A DNA stretch of 51,851 bases. It comes from Acidobacteriota bacterium. Lineage in GTDB: Bacteria > Acidobacteriota > Terriglobia > Terriglobales > Acidobacteriaceae. A program made the position numbers and the translations under genes. The notes beneath the pieces are model-generated. The model was given only the letters and a program-made list of their open reading frames with translations, did not search any database and had not been told where the DNA came from. Numbering within the stretch: position 1 is the stretch's first letter; each line of letters starts with the position of its first letter. Positions 27,634 through 37,465 of this stretch are shown one piece after another. The DNA is taken from assembly GCA_031296115.1 (NCBI GenBank), contig JARLGI010000045.1, positions 1 to 51,851 on the forward strand, in the 5' to 3' direction.

Positions 27634-28278
27634 TCAACCTTCCCAGCCTTCCGCCCCTACCAGTGGCACAAAGCGGCAAAGCTCATGCGTGGTAACGATG
27701 GTTTCCCTGCCCTGCTTGCGCGCAATATGCACCTGTTGTTCGGAGCGGCTACCCACCGGCGCCACCAGGCGACCGCCGTCAGCTAATTGCGAAACCAAGC
27801 TCTCCGGGATCCGCGGTGCTGCCGCTGCCACCAGGATTTTGTCGAAGGGCGCCTGCTCCGCCAGACCCAGGCTGCCATCTCCGTGTACAACGTGGACCTC
27901 CGAGTACCCCAGTCCCGCCAGAATTTCGCGCGCCTTTTCTGCTAATTCAGCGTGACGCTCAACCGTCCAGACCTCCGCCGCAAGTTCGGCCAGGATGGCG
28001 GCTTCATACCCCGTGCCCGTCCCCACCTCTAGCACACGGTCTTGCGGACGCAATTCCAATGCTTCGACCATGGCCGCGACGATGTACGGTTGGGAAACCG
28101 TCTGCCCCGCCCCGATGGGCACAGGATGGTCGCCATACGCGTCCCGTATGTGTTCGCTTTCGACGAATGCCTCGCGGGGAACTCTGCTCATGGCCGCTAG
28201 CACACGCGGATCGCGAATGCCCCGCGCGCGCAACTGTTCCTCGACCATGCGCGCGCGCTGACCGGCGAGGGCGGTCAT
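27634..28278 (-). CDS. pcm: Protein-L-isoaspartate O-methyltransferase
   Basis: Repairs isoaspartyl residues in aged proteins by SAM-dependent methylation. The 214-residue protein has VPREAFVESEHIRDAYGDHP, the substrate strand QTVSQPYIVAAMVEAL and SAM motif I in VLEVGTGTGYEAAILAELA. Motif III is in FDKILVAAAAPRIPESLV. It is the last gene of the bamA-surA-tamB-pcm unit; its ATG overlaps the tamB stop by four bases (ATGA). This makes translational coupling to envelope-assembly genes likely. Confidence 0.95.
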   Translation of the reverse strand: MTALAGQRARMVEEQLRARGIRDPRVLAAMSRVPREAFVESEHIRDAYGDHPVPIGAGQTVSQPYIVAAMVEALELRPQDRVLEVGTGTGYEAAILAELAAEVWTVERHAELAEKAREILAGLGYSEVHVVHGDGSLGLAEQAPFDKILVAAAAPRIPESLVSQLADGGRLVAPVGSRSEQQVHIARKQGRETIVTTHELCRFVPLVGAEGWEG

Positions 28279-31200
28279 CTTTTCCTCTTCCGCACCAGTA
28301 GATCCAGGCTCACCACGCCGTTTTCGTCGCGTATTCCCTGGATCGTGTACTCCGAGTTGATGTTGTATTCGAATTGGATGACCTGCTGCGCCGACTGCGC
28401 GAGGTTCGTGATGTAGGTGAACGTCACGTTGTTCGAGACCTGCTGCTCAACAGTGAGCCGCGCGTTGGGATTATTGTCAGGGCCTCCCACCGAAGGATTG
28501 ATGCGGATCGAGCTCACCCCGAACAGCTTCGACACCCGGTTTCCCACTGTCTGGTTGATGGCCTGGCTCAACATTGCACCCGAGGCCGTCTCGGCAAACC
28601 CCGACGATGGCGTACCACCCGCGGCGATCTCCTGCTGGGTGCGCCCGAAGGCCAGCAGCGCGACGATGTTCTCGCTGGACAGCGGCGGGTCAGAACGGTA
28701 AGTAGTATTCAGCTTTTCGACCGTACCGTGCAGACCGATCGTGATGTCGTAATCGCGTACCCGGGTCGTGGCCTGAATATCGAGCACGGGGTCGATGCGA
28801 ACCGGGTCGGTGAAAGTAACGTCACCGCGATCCAGGTGATACCTGGTACCGTTGAGCTTGATGTCACCTTCGGCGACGTTGATGCGCCCCAGCAACACCG
28901 GACGCGCGGCTGTGCCCCGCAAACGCAGATCCACGTCTCCCGACAGTTTCGCAAGAGAAGTCTGCACCGTCAGCTCCGGCGAAGAAACGATGCGAACATC
29001 GAGATGCAGATTATTCAGCGGCGAAGTTGGATCGGGTATACGCGACGGTTGACTGGCCTGCGCAGCAGCAAACTTCAAGTCCGTGGAAGGAATCTGGGCG
29101 AAGCGGGTAACGGTGATGTCGCCGCCCAGGTTGGCGTTCTGCAAGGTGCCCGTCAGGTGAAGCTTCTGATCCGAGGTGACGCTTATGCCGGCGTAGCGAA
29201 AACGGATCTCGGTGCCGCTCATGGTCAGGTTAAATCCGACCGTGCGGCCATAGGTGACAAACCCGCCCAAGGTTACCAAGCCACCGCCGCTGCGCGCGGT
29301 AAGGTTTTCCACTTCAAGACGGTCCTGATTGAATACCAGGGTGCCGTTGATGTCGCCCAGTCCGCTGGGAACGTCAATCATGGAAAGGCCGCCATGCTCC
29401 ATCGTGACCCGTCCCACGATGCTGGGCTTCGCCATGGAGCCATTGACCGCCAGGTTTAGGTTGGTAATGCCGTAGGACGCGATATCGGGGGCGATGACAT
29501 GCACCAGCTTGAGGTTGACGTGCGCCTCGGCTCGGAGGTCCAGCGATCGCTCGCCGCTCAAACTCGCGCTGCCGGTCAGCGTAAGCCGGGAATCCTCGCT
29601 TACCAGCGAGCACCTCTGCACCGAAATTGTCTGGTTGGCCAGGGTCAGTTCGATAGGGCCGTCGCTCGCAATCGGAATTCTCTCGACCTCGACACTGAAT
29701 GCATCGATCTTGAAGATGCCGTTCAGAAGCCTCGGTTGCTTGAGTGGTCCGCTCAGCGTGGCGTGGCCCGCCATGGACGAATGGCTGGTAATTCTTCCCT
29801 TCACTTCCGTTCGCAGGAATGGATCGATGTCCAGCTTGGTGAATTGCATGGTGACGTTGGCCACCATCTCGCCGCTCAACTCGACCGTACCGTCCAGCTT
29901 GAAGTCCGCCTTAGGAAAGCTAGACCGAGCCGCGAGTTGTAGCTGTCTGCCACGGGTTACAGCATCGGCGGTAATGCCACCGATGGCATCCCCGTTCAGA
30001 ACCAACCTGCTCACCTGCACATGGGCGTTGATGACGGGCTCATCGCTCGTTCCCGAGCCCTTGGCCGTGAAGTCCACGATGCCTGCGGTCTGCAATCGCT
30101 CCGCCTGCAGCTCAGGAAGCTCCGCGAGCTTAATACTCTCGCCCTTGAGGTCGAAGGAGACTGCCTTGCTGACGAGGTTGTAGCTGGCGGAACCTTCAAC
30201 CACTCCGCGCGCAGCTTGCAAATGAATGTCGTGCAGCTGGGCCTCGTGGTTGGCAAACACAATGTTCGAGGTAAGAGATTTGATCGGACGGCCGTACGCT
30301 TCACCAGCCGTCAGCGACAGGTGCCCCTCGCCGTTGGGGTTCGCCGTGGTGCCCGTAGCCTGCAAGTTGAAAGTCAGCGTTCCTGTCACGGGATAGTTCA
30401 GGCCGAGCGCGCGTTGCAATCCGGCAGCATCGGCATGCTGCACGGCCGCTCGCAGTTGGAACGGCGAGTTGTCGCTGAAGTTCCCGTTGTCAAGCGTCGC
30501 GGTCCCATCCAGCGTAATGTGCGCCCCGCCCTCCTGGAGAAAGGCGTTGTGCAAAGCCACGGCTGAAGGTCCATACTGCACGTCGCCGGAGAACTGGTCG
30601 ACGTGAATGCGACGCGATGGCTCGACAGAAGCGGTTTGCTTCGGCGCTTCCGGCGTCGCGGCAGTATGGAACCAGGATTTCCCCTTCTCGTGAACAACCA
30701 GCGGCCGAACTTTGACGGCAGGTACGTAAAGGTAGGTGAAGTTCGTAGCTTGCAGGTGTCCTGCGATTTGCGGCGTCTTGAGGCGTCCCGCGAGGGTGCC
30801 GCTGAAGTCCGCTTCCCCGCCTAGCTCGACCGGCAGCGGGCTACCGCCCATCGCATTCAGGAGCGGCTGGAACTCCGTCAGGCTCGTGGTTTTCAGATTC
30901 AGCTTGAGTGCGGCGGAAGTCAAGCCCAGCGTGCCGTTCGCATCCAGGTGAGTCTGCCGCGTCGAGAGGCTCAGGGCGGAAAGATCCATGACTCCGCCGC
31001 GCACGTCATACCGGCCTCGGATGGTCGCACTCACCGGCAACTCGCTCTCCGCGGGCTGCATTGGCGGCACCACGTCCAACGCCAGGCTGGCTTCTGCCTC
31101 GCGCCAAGAGCGCTTCCACGTCAGGTCCACCGTTCCCGCGACGCTGCCGACCGCATTGAGCTGGTCCAGCGGCAGCGACCGGGTGGAAATCGCGCCCGCC

Positions 31201-32447
31201 AGTTCGGACAACGACAATCTGCTGACCCGCAGTCGGGCAGTTCCCTGCTGCGGTCCCGGACCGCTGATCTTCAGGCCTTCTGAAGCGCTGACTTCGCCTT
31301 TGCCGGCGTTCTGCTTGCCGTCTTTCTTCGCAGATTTGTTGACTGTCGGCGCACTGGTGCCTGCAGTCGCCCGCAGAAGGTTCGTCACTTCGGCATCGCC
31401 GGTCACCTCGCCTCCCAGCAGGCGTGCAGCAATTCGCCTCAGCAGCAGGCGATCATTCTCCAGCACAAAATCGGAGTCCAGGTTGGCATTGCGCAGGGCA
31501 ACTCCATCGGCGGCATACTCCAGCTTGCGAATCGCCACCGTTCCACGCGATTTTGAGTCGCCTTCGGAATACGTCCCCGAGCCATTCACGGCGACCGTTC
31601 CGCCGCGCAAGGCAGGCACTCGCGCGACCGCGCCGGCCTGAGCGGCATCCAGCGAACTCTCATAGGTGAATTCCATCTTTGGCCGACCAAAATCCGTCAG
31701 CTTCCCATGCGCTTCCAGCGACGACTGCTCCGACCTGACCTTCAGCAACTTCACTTGCAGCGCGTTGTGCCACAGGCTGAACTCCGTCTCCGCCTGCGCT
31801 ACGACATCGCGGTAATCCTGGTATCTTACGTCCAGCTTGCCGGCGCGCACGGTTCCGTCGTAGCGGCGAGCGGCGTGGTCGTAGGCCATCTCCGCCGTAA
31901 GATCGTTGGCGCTGAAATCGAGCGGCACCGCATGATCATTCACCAGAAGCATGCCGTCGCGCAGATCGGCGCGCGCAATCGCCAGGTCGAACAATTGCTG
32001 CACCGTCGAGTTCTCGTTCGGCTTTACTTTTGGCTCGGGCGCGTTGGTGCGGCCGTCCGCATTCACGATGAGATGAACGACCGGCCGCTCCAGCCCCAGA
32101 TAGTCGAGATCCATGCGTCTCTCCACGAAAGAGACGATGCGTAGCCGCAAATGGACTTTGTCGACGTGCACATACGGGAGCTCGCCGGCGCCTTCGAGGC
32201 CATGCACCGTCAGGCTCTCGCCTTCAAATTGCAGCTTCGCCAGGTTCCAGTGGAATGCCCCCAACTCGACCTTTCCGCCACTGGCATCTTCCACCGCTGC
32301 GACGACCTTGCCACGCACGAAGTCGGCAAACTGCGGGCTACGCAGATACCACACGAGCCCCGCAACCAAGGCCAGCAACACGACACCGACTGCGGCCCCT
32401 ATCCACAATCGGGTGTGCGTGCGTCGGGTTTTGGAACTCTCAGCCAT
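28275..32447 (-). CDS. tamB: Translocation and assembly module protein TamB (DUF490)
   Basis: A 1390-residue AsmA/TamB-type protein. An N-terminal signal anchor (LWIGAAVGVVLLALVAGLVW, about residues 14-33) is followed by more than 1000 residues of repetitive beta-strand pattern. This is the long groove that TamB-like proteins form across the periplasm for lipid or protein transfer to the outer membrane. The conserved C-terminal DUF490 domain has RYHLDRGDVTFTDPVRIDPV, LLAFGRTQQEIAAGG and NPNARLTVEQQVSNNVTFTY. It lies two bases after the surA-like gene and directly behind the BamA/TamA-family gene, the classic TamA-TamB neighbourhood. Confidence 0.93.
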   Translation of the reverse strand: MAESSKTRRTHTRLWIGAAVGVVLLALVAGLVWYLRSPQFADFVRGKVVAAVEDASGGKVELGAFHWNLAKLQFEGESLTVHGLEGAGELPYVHVDKVHLRLRIVSFVERRMDLDYLGLERPVVHLIVNADGRTNAPEPKVKPNENSTVQQLFDLAIARADLRDGMLLVNDHAVPLDFSANDLTAEMAYDHAARRYDGTVRAGKLDVRYQDYRDVVAQAETEFSLWHNALQVKLLKVRSEQSSLEAHGKLTDFGRPKMEFTYESSLDAAQAGAVARVPALRGGTVAVNGSGTYSEGDSKSRGTVAIRKLEYAADGVALRNANLDSDFVLENDRLLLRRIAARLLGGEVTGDAEVTNLLRATAGTSAPTVNKSAKKDGKQNAGKGEVSASEGLKISGPGPQQGTARLRVSRLSLSELAGAISTRSLPLDQLNAVGSVAGTVDLTWKRSWREAEASLALDVVPPMQPAESELPVSATIRGRYDVRGGVMDLSALSLSTRQTHLDANGTLGLTSAALKLNLKTTSLTEFQPLLNAMGGSPLPVELGGEADFSGTLAGRLKTPQIAGHLQATNFTYLYVPAVKVRPLVVHEKGKSWFHTAATPEAPKQTASVEPSRRIHVDQFSGDVQYGPSAVALHNAFLQEGGAHITLDGTATLDNGNFSDNSPFQLRAAVQHADAAGLQRALGLNYPVTGTLTFNLQATGTTANPNGEGHLSLTAGEAYGRPIKSLTSNIVFANHEAQLHDIHLQAARGVVEGSASYNLVSKAVSFDLKGESIKLAELPELQAERLQTAGIVDFTAKGSGTSDEPVINAHVQVSRLVLNGDAIGGITADAVTRGRQLQLAARSSFPKADFKLDGTVELSGEMVANVTMQFTKLDIDPFLRTEVKGRITSHSSMAGHATLSGPLKQPRLLNGIFKIDAFSVEVERIPIASDGPIELTLANQTISVQRCSLVSEDSRLTLTGSASLSGERSLDLRAEAHVNLKLVHVIAPDIASYGITNLNLAVNGSMAKPSIVGRVTMEHGGLSMIDVPSGLGDINGTLVFNQDRLEVENLTARSGGGLVTLGGFVTYGRTVGFNLTMSGTEIRFRYAGISVTSDQKLHLTGTLQNANLGGDITVTRFAQIPSTDLKFAAAQASQPSRIPDPTSPLNNLHLDVRIVSSPELTVQTSLAKLSGDVDLRLRGTAARPVLLGRINVAEGDIKLNGTRYHLDRGDVTFTDPVRIDPVLDIQATTRVRDYDITIGLHGTVEKLNTTYRSDPPLSSENIVALLAFGRTQQEIAAGGTPSSGFAETASGAMLSQAINQTVGNRVSKLFGVSSIRINPSVGGPDNNPNARLTVEQQVSNNVTFTYITNLAQSAQQVIQFEYNINSEYTIQGIRDENGVVSLDLLVRKRKR

Positions 32448-32449
32448 GC

Positions 32450-33163
32450 CTACTCGGAGCCGGACGCCCTGACCTGATCTTCCGCGGTTTCCGGCGCGGG
32501 AATCGGGATGCTGGTTTGGATCTGGGCCTGCTGCCGCAAGTTATGCAGCCAGGCATCGAGCAGCTGGTCCATGCGCTGCTGCGTCAAAAGCTCACGGATT
32601 CGCGGCTCCACCTCGGTGAGCGAAACAAACTTGCCGCCGGTCTTCTGCAGGTCAGGCAGGACCTGGTCTCGGTAATAGGCCTGAATCTCCTCCGTCTGGA
32701 TGTGCACATTGGGACGCAGCCTCACCTCGACGAAGTTCATCACCTGCAGCTCTGTGCGCAGGTGGTCCCGCAACATGACATCCGTCAGTCCGTAGCCAGC
32801 CAGCAGCTTTTGCCAGCTCTGGTCGGCGGCGCCGCCCGGCACTTGCGCCCGCAGCTTGGTAACGTCCTGCTGCAAGTCCTCGTCGGAAGGCTGCATGTAA
32901 CGCGCGTCGCCCATCTCCGCCGCAATCAGCTGGCGATCGATGAGGCGCTGCAAGGCGCTCGCCTTGTCCGGCTCGCTCACCTGGTGGAGGAGTTTCTGCT
33001 GCATGAAAGCTTCGAAGCGCACGGCATCGTCCCAATCGCTGCGAAAGATCGGCTTATGGTTGACAGTTGCCACGATGCCATCGATGACCTCGCCCGCGAG
33101 GGCGAACGGCATCGTCAGCAGCAGCAACATCCCGTAAATCGTGTAAGTAAGAGCTCGTCTCAT
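32450..33163 (-). CDS. SurA N-terminal-type periplasmic chaperone without PPIase domain
   Basis: A 237-residue exported protein starting MRRALTYTIYGMLLLLTMPF, signal peptide cut probably after ALAG. It begins with the SurA/PpiD pattern VIDGIVATVNHKPIFRSDWD and continues as a helical bundle (QRLIDRQLIAAEMG, VRLRPNVHIQTEEIQAYYRD). No parvulin-type peptidyl-prolyl isomerase domain is visible; SurA of E. coli has two. Its ATG shares one base with the stop of the bamA-like gene (TGATG), so the two are translationally coupled. It is presumably a chaperone that hands outer-membrane proteins to the adjacent barrel-assembly protein. Confidence 0.82.
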   Translation of the reverse strand: MRRALTYTIYGMLLLLTMPFALAGEVIDGIVATVNHKPIFRSDWDDAVRFEAFMQQKLLHQVSEPDKASALQRLIDRQLIAAEMGDARYMQPSDEDLQQDVTKLRAQVPGGAADQSWQKLLAGYGLTDVMLRDHLRTELQVMNFVEVRLRPNVHIQTEEIQAYYRDQVLPDLQKTGGKFVSLTEVEPRIRELLTQQRMDQLLDAWLHNLRQQAQIQTSIPIPAPETAEDQVRASGSE

Positions 33164-36100
33164 CAGAATGTCTGTCCAATGCTGAAAAAGAAATTGATGT
33201 GGCGCAGCGTTTCCACCTTGCCTTGTTCCTGGATTGGAGGCGTCGGGTTCTGGATGGGATAACGCGTCGGGTTGAAGTTGTAACCAAGGTCGAACCGAAC
33301 CGGGCCTACCGGCGTTTTGTAGCGAATGCCCATGCCGATCGCTTGCGGGTTGTAGCTGAAGTTGCACGGCACCTTGCTCCCCGGCGGAGAGCAGGCCGCG
33401 ATGGACGGCTGGTGGATGCGCAACATGCCGCTGATGATGTGGTTCGACGTGTCGAACACATTGCCCATGTCGTGGAAGAAAACAAATCCCAGATTGTCTT
33501 GCACGTAGGGGAGCAGCACCGGCGGAGTGCGCAATTCCAGGTTGTTCACGAACAGCCCCTGGCCTCCGATCGGATATCCCGTCTGCAAATCGCGCGGGCC
33601 GGCCTGGTTGATGGAGAAGCTGCGCAGCGAGTTTCCGCCCCCAGAGAAAAACAACTCCGGCAAGGGAATGGACGTAGCCTCCGCGGGCAATGTCGTCCCG
33701 CCTGGGGGAAGCGACAGGAAGTTATTCGTGCCGTAGGGATGTTCGATACCGATTTGAGTATTTCGCGCGAACACCCATTTCTTCTTGAAGGTATAGTACG
33801 TCGCGTTCTGCAGGATGACCTTTCCGAAGTTGGCCTCCGAGCCCAGCGCGCTGGTCGCCAGCCCAAGGTCCACGATGGTGTAACTGCCCTTGTGCGAGTC
33901 GATGGGGTTGTCGCGCGTGTCGCGCAGATAGGTGAAGCTGGGCATCGCAATCAGCACTGGCTTGGTATACAGCGGCTTCAGCGCGGGATCGATGACTAGG
34001 CTGTTTGGGTCGACCTGCACACGCTGGTAACTCATCCGATAGAGCAAAGTTGTGGTGCGCTTGTAGCGCTCTTCCGCCTGGACGGAACCCTCCAACCTCG
34101 CCGAACTAAAGGTATTCACGTCGGCCGTATTGTCATAAAACACGGTCACGTTGAAGCGCCAGTTCTCGCGATGAAACAGCCGCGGCGCGTCATAGCCGAT
34201 GAGTCCCCGTCTGGTCAGTAGTCCGACCCTGGCCCGCATGGTCAGCGTCTGGTCTCGTCCGAACATGTTCAGACGCGTGATTTCCAGCACTCCGTTAGGA
34301 CTGACGCCGGTGCTCCCTCGGGGATTATTGGTGGTGGGAATGTTGCCGGTGGCGAATTCTATTCCCCCGCCGTAGCGGAAGGTCCAGCGTTTTGCCTCTT
34401 GCAGGGCGAAGAGCACGTCTTTGGAAGGTTCCTGGCCATCCGGATTCTGTACCGCCATGGAGACCTCGTTGAATAAGCCGAGATCGTATAACCGGCGCTG
34501 GGAATCCAACATCCGGATCTGGCTCAACGGATCCCCGTCCCCGATCCGCATCTGACGATTCACGATGTAAGGCCTGGTGTACTCCAACCCGCCGATAAGC
34601 ACGCGATCCACGAAGACTTGCTGCCCTTCCGTGACCTTGTACGTTAGGTCCATCCGCTGAGGATCGGTGGGGGCCGGCTTTGCCGCCGCTTCGAACTGCA
34701 CGTTGGGAAATCCGTGGTTGTAGTAGTAGTAAGTAACGGCGTCGCGGTCGGCTGCGACGTTGGTTTCGCTGTAGGGCTGGCCTTCGAGCTCGGTCAGGCA
34801 GGACATCAGTCGATCCACCGGGACCAGCTTCACGCCCACCAATCGCAGCGTCTGCACTCTGGTCTGAGGGCCTTCCTTGATCTTGACGATGACCGCAATG
34901 TCGTCCTTGCGTCCCTCGTATTCCTCTTCGACCTCCGAGGTTACCTGGGCATCCAGGAACCCGTTCGCCTGGTAGAGGCCCTTGATGAAATCCAGGTCCC
35001 CGGCCAGCAATCTCTGGCTGAAGCGGCCATTTTGCAGCAGCAGGCTCGATGGCTGGACTGTCATGCGTTCGCGGATCGTCTCCGTGTCAAAGTATTTGTT
35101 CCCCTCGACCTTGATCGCTTTCAGTTTGTGCTTTTGGCCCGGGTCGATCGTGTAAATGATGTTCAGATGGTCGGGCCCCTGGGGCCGGCGTGCAACCTCA
35201 ACATTCACGTCGAAGTAACCCTTGGTCTGGAGGTAATCGCGCAGGTTGCGGCGTCCTTCGTTCAGCAAGTCATCGTCAACCGCGTTCTCCTGGTAGACGG
35301 GAATCAGCTTCTTCATCTGGCCCTTGCTGATCTTCTCGCCTTCCGTGACGATGGCTACGGTTGGTCCTTCCTCCACCTGAAAGATGTAATCGAGCCGATT
35401 GCTCTCCGGGTGGTATTGACGGTTAATGAGCGCGACTTGCGCCTCAAGGCGGTTGTTCTTCTGGTAGTTCGCGCGCAGACGCTCTAGCGCACGGGTAACG
35501 TGTTCCTGTTTCACTTTGCCGCCCGGCTTCAGCTTGGTGAGGCTCCAGATCTTGTCCGGCGACAAGCCGGTATCGCCCTTGATTGCGATTTCGCCTACCC
35601 GTGCCAATTCGCCGGGAACCACGCGGAAATCAATGTCCATCTGGCGGGTGTCATCATGCGGCCGAAGCTGGTATGTAATTTCGGCCTGGTAGTAGCCGTT
35701 GTCAGCCAGGACTTTCTTTATGCGTTCGACCGCACGCTCGACGTCCTCCCGCGAAAACACCTCGCCCAGGTCGAGTTTGCTGGCGTCAATCAGTTGATGG
35801 GGCTTGGGATTGGTCTTGCTGGGCGTGCCATCTACATTGATGTCGCCATAGAAGTAGTTCTGAGTGGCTGCGAAGACCAGCGATATCCCATCCGGCTGGG
35901 CGGGTTCAGCCTCCACCTGCAAGTCGGAGAATCGCCCTGTGGCAAAAAGTGCCTGCAAACTTTCGCGAAGCTTCTTCCGGTCCAGAGGCTCCCCAGGCTG
36001 CTGGGCGATAAGGCTGCTCAACATCTCCCGCTTGCTTCCGGCGATTCCCCGGAGTTCGATGCTGCGTACGATCTGACCTTCGTATTTGGCCAGCCCGCCC

Positions 36101-36267
36101 ACCTCAGGCGTGAGATTGGTCTGCGGCGTTTGTTTGGCATCCGGCGCAGGCCCCAGACGGCCGGTTTGTGACCATGCCAGGCAGACACCCAGCATGAGCA
36201 GAGCGAAGAGCGACGCAAGCTTGTACCGCGATGGCGTGATGGGCTCCCTCAAGCTCTTAATCTTCAA
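33163..36267 (-). CDS. BamA/TamA family outer-membrane assembly protein with about seven POTRA domains
   Basis: A 1034-residue Omp85 protein. The signal peptide is near residues 15-33 (LASLFALLMLGVCLAWSQ). About seven consecutive POTRA-like units follow, at roughly residues 65-135, 139-218, 222-301, 302-378, 381-467, 470-550 and 551-627. Each has the strand-helix-helix-strand pattern, such as IVRSIELRGI with LRESLQALFATGRFSDLQVE. The barrel fills residues 628-1034 and ends in phenylalanine (FFFSIGQTF), the outer-membrane insertion signal. BamA normally has five POTRA domains and TamA three. Operon with a SurA-like chaperone, tamB and pcm suggests a TamA-type or combined role; the window cannot tell if a separate bamA exists. 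Confidence 0.92.
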   Translation of the reverse strand: MKIKSLREPITPSRYKLASLFALLMLGVCLAWSQTGRLGPAPDAKQTPQTNLTPEVGGLAKYEGQIVRSIELRGIAGSKREMLSSLIAQQPGEPLDRKKLRESLQALFATGRFSDLQVEAEPAQPDGISLVFAATQNYFYGDINVDGTPSKTNPKPHQLIDASKLDLGEVFSREDVERAVERIKKVLADNGYYQAEITYQLRPHDDTRQMDIDFRVVPGELARVGEIAIKGDTGLSPDKIWSLTKLKPGGKVKQEHVTRALERLRANYQKNNRLEAQVALINRQYHPESNRLDYIFQVEEGPTVAIVTEGEKISKGQMKKLIPVYQENAVDDDLLNEGRRNLRDYLQTKGYFDVNVEVARRPQGPDHLNIIYTIDPGQKHKLKAIKVEGNKYFDTETIRERMTVQPSSLLLQNGRFSQRLLAGDLDFIKGLYQANGFLDAQVTSEVEEEYEGRKDDIAVIVKIKEGPQTRVQTLRLVGVKLVPVDRLMSCLTELEGQPYSETNVAADRDAVTYYYYNHGFPNVQFEAAAKPAPTDPQRMDLTYKVTEGQQVFVDRVLIGGLEYTRPYIVNRQMRIGDGDPLSQIRMLDSQRRLYDLGLFNEVSMAVQNPDGQEPSKDVLFALQEAKRWTFRYGGGIEFATGNIPTTNNPRGSTGVSPNGVLEITRLNMFGRDQTLTMRARVGLLTRRGLIGYDAPRLFHRENWRFNVTVFYDNTADVNTFSSARLEGSVQAEERYKRTTTLLYRMSYQRVQVDPNSLVIDPALKPLYTKPVLIAMPSFTYLRDTRDNPIDSHKGSYTIVDLGLATSALGSEANFGKVILQNATYYTFKKKWVFARNTQIGIEHPYGTNNFLSLPPGGTTLPAEATSIPLPELFFSGGGNSLRSFSINQAGPRDLQTGYPIGGQGLFVNNLELRTPPVLLPYVQDNLGFVFFHDMGNVFDTSNHIISGMLRIHQPSIAACSPPGSKVPCNFSYNPQAIGMGIRYKTPVGPVRFDLGYNFNPTRYPIQNPTPPIQEQGKVETLRHINFFFSIGQTF

Positions 36268-36435
36268 TCATCTGCCGGATTGGACCATCGACGACGGTCT
36301 CTGTCCGGCCTTGGTCGCTGACGCACTCTGAGACCTGCCATCCAACTGCGGCGGCTTTGCCTACCCAGCATAACGGCGACCTGTGTGAAATCCCTATAAT
36401 AAACAAGGAACAGGTTCACGGAGCAGGTACTCCCA

Positions 36436-37452
36436 TTGGAATTCACCGAGCGGTATTCCCGCCAAGTCCTTTTCCCGCCCATTGGAGCAGAGGGCCAAAG
36501 ACACCTGGCCGCCGCGAGAGTTGCCCTGGTGGGCTGCGGAGCCACCGGATCAGCACTGGCTTCTCTCCTATCGCGCGCGGGAGTCGGCTACCTTCGCATC
36601 ATTGACCGCGACTACGTGGAGCCCAGCAACCTGCAACGGCAGGTGCTGTTTGACGAAGCCGATGCTGCCGAATCGCTGCCCAAGGCAATTGCTGCGGCGC
36701 GCAAGATCAGGGCTTTCAACTCTGAGATCACGGTTGAGCCTCATCCCGCCGACCTCACGCCTGAGAATGTTGAAGAATTGCTTGGCGCGGTGGACCTTGT
36801 TCTCGACGGCACCGACAACTTCGAAACGCGCTACCTGATCAACGATTTCGCCGTCAGCAAAGGGCTGCCTTGGGTTTATGCAGCCGCCGTTGCCAGTTAC
36901 GGCGTCACCATGACCGTGCTGCCTGGCGAGACCAGTTGCCTGGCGTGCGTCTTCCCCGAGTCGCCTCGCGGCATCGTGGAAACCTGCGATACTTCCGGCA
37001 TTCTGAATTCAGCCGTGAACCTGGTTGCCTCCATCGCGGCTACGGAAGCCATGAAGCTGCTTGTGGGTGCCCGCGATCAGGTGCGGCGAACGCTTCTTTC
37101 CTATGACGTGTGGACGAATGACTTTGCGGAGATCGGCACTGCGAAGCCTCGGGCCGGATGCCGCGCCTGTAGCGAACGTGACTTCATCCACCTGGCCGGC
37201 GAAGGGCGTCCACATATGACACTTTGTGGCCGTAACTCCGTGCAGATCCACGAGCGCCAGCGGCCCATCGATTTCGATGAGGTCAGCCGCCGCCTGAGCC
37301 CGCACGGCGCAGTGCGCCATAACGAGTTCGTGCTGAAGTTCTGGCACGGCCCGTATGAGCTGACCTTGTTTCCGGACGGCCGCGCCATCATCAAGGGCAC
37401 AACCGACACGGCCATCGCGCGCAGCCTGTACGCCCGTTACGTGGGTTCGTAG
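36436..37452 (+). CDS. ThiF/MoeB/HesA family adenylyltransferase (E1-like)
   Basis: A 338-residue E1-like enzyme that adenylates the C terminus of a ubiquitin-fold sulfur carrier such as ThiS or MoaD. The ATP site is ARVALVGCGATGSALASLLS, and the Asp/Arg pair follows in RIIDRDYVEPSNLQRQVLFD. GTDNFETRYLIND is a family signature. Two CxxC pairs (CLACVF, CRACSE) form the structural zinc site, and the possible thioester cysteine is in VETCDTSGIL. The last 75 residues are an added small domain with MTLCGRNSVQIHERQ, not present in MoeB. It starts at TTG (36436) with GGAG 14 bases upstream. No thiS or moaD gene is adjacent. Confidence 0.85.
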   Translation: MEFTERYSRQVLFPPIGAEGQRHLAAARVALVGCGATGSALASLLSRAGVGYLRIIDRDYVEPSNLQRQVLFDEADAAESLPKAIAAARKIRAFNSEITVEPHPADLTPENVEELLGAVDLVLDGTDNFETRYLINDFAVSKGLPWVYAAAVASYGVTMTVLPGETSCLACVFPESPRGIVETCDTSGILNSAVNLVASIAATEAMKLLVGARDQVRRTLLSYDVWTNDFAEIGTAKPRAGCRACSERDFIHLAGEGRPHMTLCGRNSVQIHERQRPIDFDEVSRRLSPHGAVRHNEFVLKFWHGPYELTLFPDGRAIIKGTTDTAIARSLYARYVGS

Positions 37453-37465
37453 CCGGCCTGAGTTG

